Shown: positions 62,319 to 64,000 of the stretch, piece after piece
Position numbering within the stretch: the stretch's first letter is position 1
Layout: each line of letters starts with the position of its first letter
Assembly (NCBI GenBank): GCA_016780365.1
Contig: JADHMB010000003.1
Location: forward strand, 1 to 64,000
Direction: 5' to 3'
From: Flavobacteriales bacterium
GTDB taxonomy: Bacteria > Bacteroidota > Bacteroidia > Flavobacteriales_D > Parvicellaceae
DNA length: 64,000 nucleotides
Made by a program: the position numbers and the translations under genes
Notes under the pieces: generated by a model
What the model was told of the DNA's origin: nothing
What the model saw: the letters and a program-made list of their open reading frames with translations, nothing else
Databases searched by the model: none

Positions 62319-62513
62319 TTAAGCGCAAAGTTGCAACTTGATATTTTTCACATCCGATTTACTTACTAAAGTAGCTTTGGTAAGGTTCCTCTTTCTTTTT
62401 GTAGACTTCTTGGTCAAAATATGACTTTTGAAGGCATGTTTTCTTTTAATTTTCCCACTGCCTGTGAACTTAAATCTTTTCTTGGCACTGGAATTGGTTT
62501 TCATTTTAGGCAT
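62319..62513 (-). CDS. rpmI: 50S ribosomal protein L35
   Basis: This 64-residue, very basic protein starts [20 protein letters not shown] and continues [13 protein letters not shown], the standard L35 sequence. It lies 18 bases after infC and 87 bases before rplT on the same strand, the conserved bacterial order. Length is normal. Confidence 0.97.
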   Translation of the reverse strand: MPKMKTNSSAKKRFKFTGSGKIKRKHAFKSHILTKKSTKRKRNLTKATLVSKSDVKNIKLQLCA

Positions 62514-62531
62514 AACTTTATTATTGTATTG

Positions 62532-63080
62532 TTATTTCTTTTTTGGATTAATGATAATAGTCATTTTCTTTCCTTGTAATTCTGGCATTTTTTCTAAAAC
62601 TCCGTATTCTTCTAACTCTTGAGCAAATTTTAATAATAAAATTTCACCTCTATCTTTATAAATAATCGATCTCCCTTTAAAAAAAACAAAAGCTTTAAGT
62701 TTAGCTCCTTCGCTTAAGAACTTGATAGCATGTTTTAATTTAAACTGAAAATCATGTTCGTCTGTATTTGGACCAAATCTTATTTCCTTCAAAACAACTT
62801 TAACTTGTTTTGATTTCATTTCTTTTTGTTTTCTTTTTTGCTCGTATAAAAATTTCTTATAATCAATTATTTTACAAACTGGAGGACTAGCATTAGGGGA
62901 AATTTCAACAAGATCCAAATCCATTTCTTCCGCCATTTTTATAGCTTTTGAAGTAGGGTGAACACCTTGTTCCACACCTTCTCCTACAACTCTTACTTCT
63001 GGAACTCTTATTCTTTCATTTATCCTATGGGGACCTTCTTTAATAATTCTTCCTCTGTTGGGTCTTCTTGGTCTGATAAT
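62532..63080 (-). CDS. infC: Translation initiation factor IF-3, non-AUG start
   Basis: This has about 183 residues. The C-domain [20 protein letters not shown] and [19 protein letters not shown], and the N-domain [20 protein letters not shown], are complete only if translation starts upstream of any ATG or GTG. Codons ATT (63080) and ATC (63077) directly follow an AGGAG box (63086-63082), and an in-frame stop lies at 63104. IF-3 genes of many bacteria start at AUU and are self-regulated through that codon. An internal GTG at 62975 would lose about 35 conserved residues and is rejected. thrS ends 13 bases upstream. Confidence 0.93.
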   Translation of the reverse strand: MIRPRRPNRGRIIKEGPHRINERIRVPEVRVVGEGVEQGVHPTSKAIKMAEEMDLDLVEISPNASPPVCKIIDYKKFLYEQKRKQKEMKSKQVKVVLKEIRFGPNTDEHDFQFKLKHAIKFLSEGAKLKAFVFFKGRSIIYKDRGEILLLKFAQELEEYGVLEKMPELQGKKMTIIINPKKK

Positions 63081-63090
63081 ACTCCTTTTT
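63081..63090 (-). promoter_or_regulatory. Shine-Dalgarno box of infC
   Basis: Minus-strand AAAAAGGAGT puts AGGAG at 63086-63082, directly before the ATT/ATC initiation codons. A strong ribosome-binding site is unusual in this AT-rich window and supports the non-AUG start. Confidence 0.6.
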
Positions 63091-63093
63091 TTG

Positions 63094-64000
63094 TTAAATA
63101 ATTAATTCTTTAAAATCTAAGTTAATTTTATCGTTAATGAGTTTTACAAAATCATCAATCTTAAATTGACCTAAATCTCCTTTTCCTTGTTCTCTTATTG
63201 AGAGAAGATTTTCTTTGGTTTCTTTCTCACCGACAACGAGCATAAACGGTATTTTGTTTAACTCTGCGTCCCTGATTTTTCTTCCTATTTTCTCAGCTCT
63301 TTGATCAACAAGACCGCGAATATCGTAATTTTTTAGAAGTTTTAAAACTTCTAGGGCATAATCGTTAAATTGTTCACTTAGCGGTAGTATAATAAATTGT
63401 TCTGGATTTAACCAAAGAGGAAATTTTCCTCCTGTATGTTCAATTAGTAAAGCAACAAATCTTTCCATAGAACCAAATGGAGCTCTGTGTATCATTACTG
63501 GTCTATGTTTTTGGTTGTCTGATCCGGTATATTCTAATTCAAATCTTTCAGGAAGATTGTAGTCAACTTGAATTGTACCTAGTTGCCACGATCTATTTAG
63601 TGCATCCTTAACCATGAAATCTAGTTTTGGTCCGTAAAATGCAGCTTCGCCATATTCAACCACAGTTTTTAGTCCTTTTTCTTCGGAGGCTTTTATAATT
63701 GCTTTCTCTGCCTTTTCCCAATTTTCTTTACTTCCAATGTACTTTTTATCGTCATTTGGGTCCCTGAGTGAAACTTGAGCAACAAAATCTTCAAATTTTA
63801 AAGCTTTAAAAACATATAGTACTAAATCAATAACTTTTTTAAATTCTTCCTCTAACTGATCAGGTCTGCAAAATATATGTGCATCGTCTTGGGTAAAACC
63901 TCTAACTCTTGTAAGACCATGTAGTTCTCCGCTTTGTTCGTAACGATACACAGTTCCAAACTCAGCCAATCTTAAAGGAAGATCTTTATAAGATTTAGGA
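63094..64000 (-). CDS. thrS: Threonyl-tRNA synthetase, C-terminal part
   Basis: About 302 residues are visible, cut by the right edge. The reading frame continues past an internal TTG at 63969 as [19 protein letters not shown] and on through [14 protein letters not shown], the ThrRS motif 2 region. Motif 3 is [18 protein letters not shown], followed by the anticodon-binding domain ([30 protein letters not shown]) and the end DFKELII. It charges tRNA-Thr and opens the thrS-infC-rpmI-rplT operon, 13 bases before infC. Confidence 0.96.
   Translation of the reverse strand, partial: PKSYKDLPLRLAEFGTVYRYEQSGELHGLTRVRGFTQDDAHIFCRPDQLEEEFKKVIDLVLYVFKALKFEDFVAQVSLRDPNDDKKYIGSKENWEKAEKAIIKASEEKGLKTVVEYGEAAFYGPKLDFMVKDALNRSWQLGTIQVDYNLPERFELEYTGSDNQKHRPVMIHRAPFGSMERFVALLIEHTGGKFPLWLNPEQFIILPLSEQFNDYALEVLKLLKNYDIRGLVDQRAEKIGRKIRDAELNKIPFMLVVGEKETKENLLSIREQGKGDLGQFKIDDFVKLINDKINLDFKELII

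Noticed and set aside
63969..64000. Apparent ThrRS start at 63969
   Set aside because: The codon is TTG inside conserved sequence ([16 protein letters not shown]), so the frame continues beyond the window edge.

Overview
The window is a stretch of low-GC (roughly one third G+C by eye), very gene-dense chromosome that looks like a streamlined, probably marine member of the Flavobacteriia (Bacteroidetes). The support is lineage-typical gene content: type IX secretion C-terminal sorting domains, a GLPGLI protein beside an outer-membrane barrel, a GWxTD protein, DUF4294, DUF4856 and imelysin lipoproteins, bacillithiol genes, and promoters of the Bacteroidetes form TTG-N(18-21)-TAnnTTTG. About 62 protein genes and two tRNA-Ser genes are visible. 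I found no rRNA, CRISPR array, insertion sequence or prophage. No gene-free stretch exceeds 300 bases, and nine of ten convergent gene pairs overlap or lie within 18 bases of each other.

Layout. 1-4758: thiolase start (cut by the edge), tRNA-Ser(GCT), a coupled peroxiredoxin/thioredoxin/DUF6952 cluster, a VOC protein, DUF2461, a Nudix hydrolase and release factor 3. 4867-16314: cell-surface genes, namely a gingipain-like C25 peptidase with a T9SS tag, HMG-CoA lyase, a 1687-residue TPR-like repeat protein starting at TTG, a T9SS-tagged secreted protein and an unusual Nramp-like transporter. 16418-19094: bacillithiol synthase BshC and an envelope gene pair. 19154-29965: the most interesting block. 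A six-gene co-directional unit (DUF4856 lipoprotein, imelysin lipoprotein, HTTM membrane protein, TonB-dependent receptor, ABA4-like, TspO) is followed upstream by a ferric-iron ABC transporter. Each transcription unit has a near-identical Fur-like palindrome at its promoter.

30065-36350: DUF423, a saccharopine-dehydrogenase-like enzyme, two tandem desaturases of front-end type, and hutF-hutG for histidine breakdown. 36456-44533: MoxR ATPase, GLPGLI/outer-membrane barrel pair, MtaB, glutathione peroxidase, an SDR and a XerD-type recombinase. 44622-49256: tRNA-Ser(TGA), a TlpA-like protein, hisS directly followed by hutH, and a glycosyltransferase whose N-terminus seems to begin at a non-AUG codon. 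49260-57729: GWxTD, DUF4294, an S1/P1-phospholipase C-like protein, DUF4442, 5-formyl-THF cyclo-ligase, a thioredoxin-like protein, M28 peptidase, bshB1 and a coiled-coil lipoprotein. 57730-59881: Kdo synthesis (kdsA, a kdsD-like gene, kdsB). 59974-61868: pdxH and a glycosyltransferase. 61887-64000: the classic thrS-infC-rpmI-rplT translation operon, with thrS cut by the right edge.

How the genes fit together. The iron block could form a full route: outer-membrane receptor, surface lipoproteins that may bind metal, and an inner-membrane ABC importer, under shared iron control. TspO, a porphyrin-binding family, and an ABA4-like protein hang on the same unit. Histidine degradation is represented by hutH, hutF and hutG (the N-formylglutamate route) but is split over two loci. 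Bacillithiol genes (bshB1, bshC) and three thiol peroxidase/thioredoxin modules give a thiol-redox theme. Everything here is read from sequence; family names rest on motif recognition and no database search was run.
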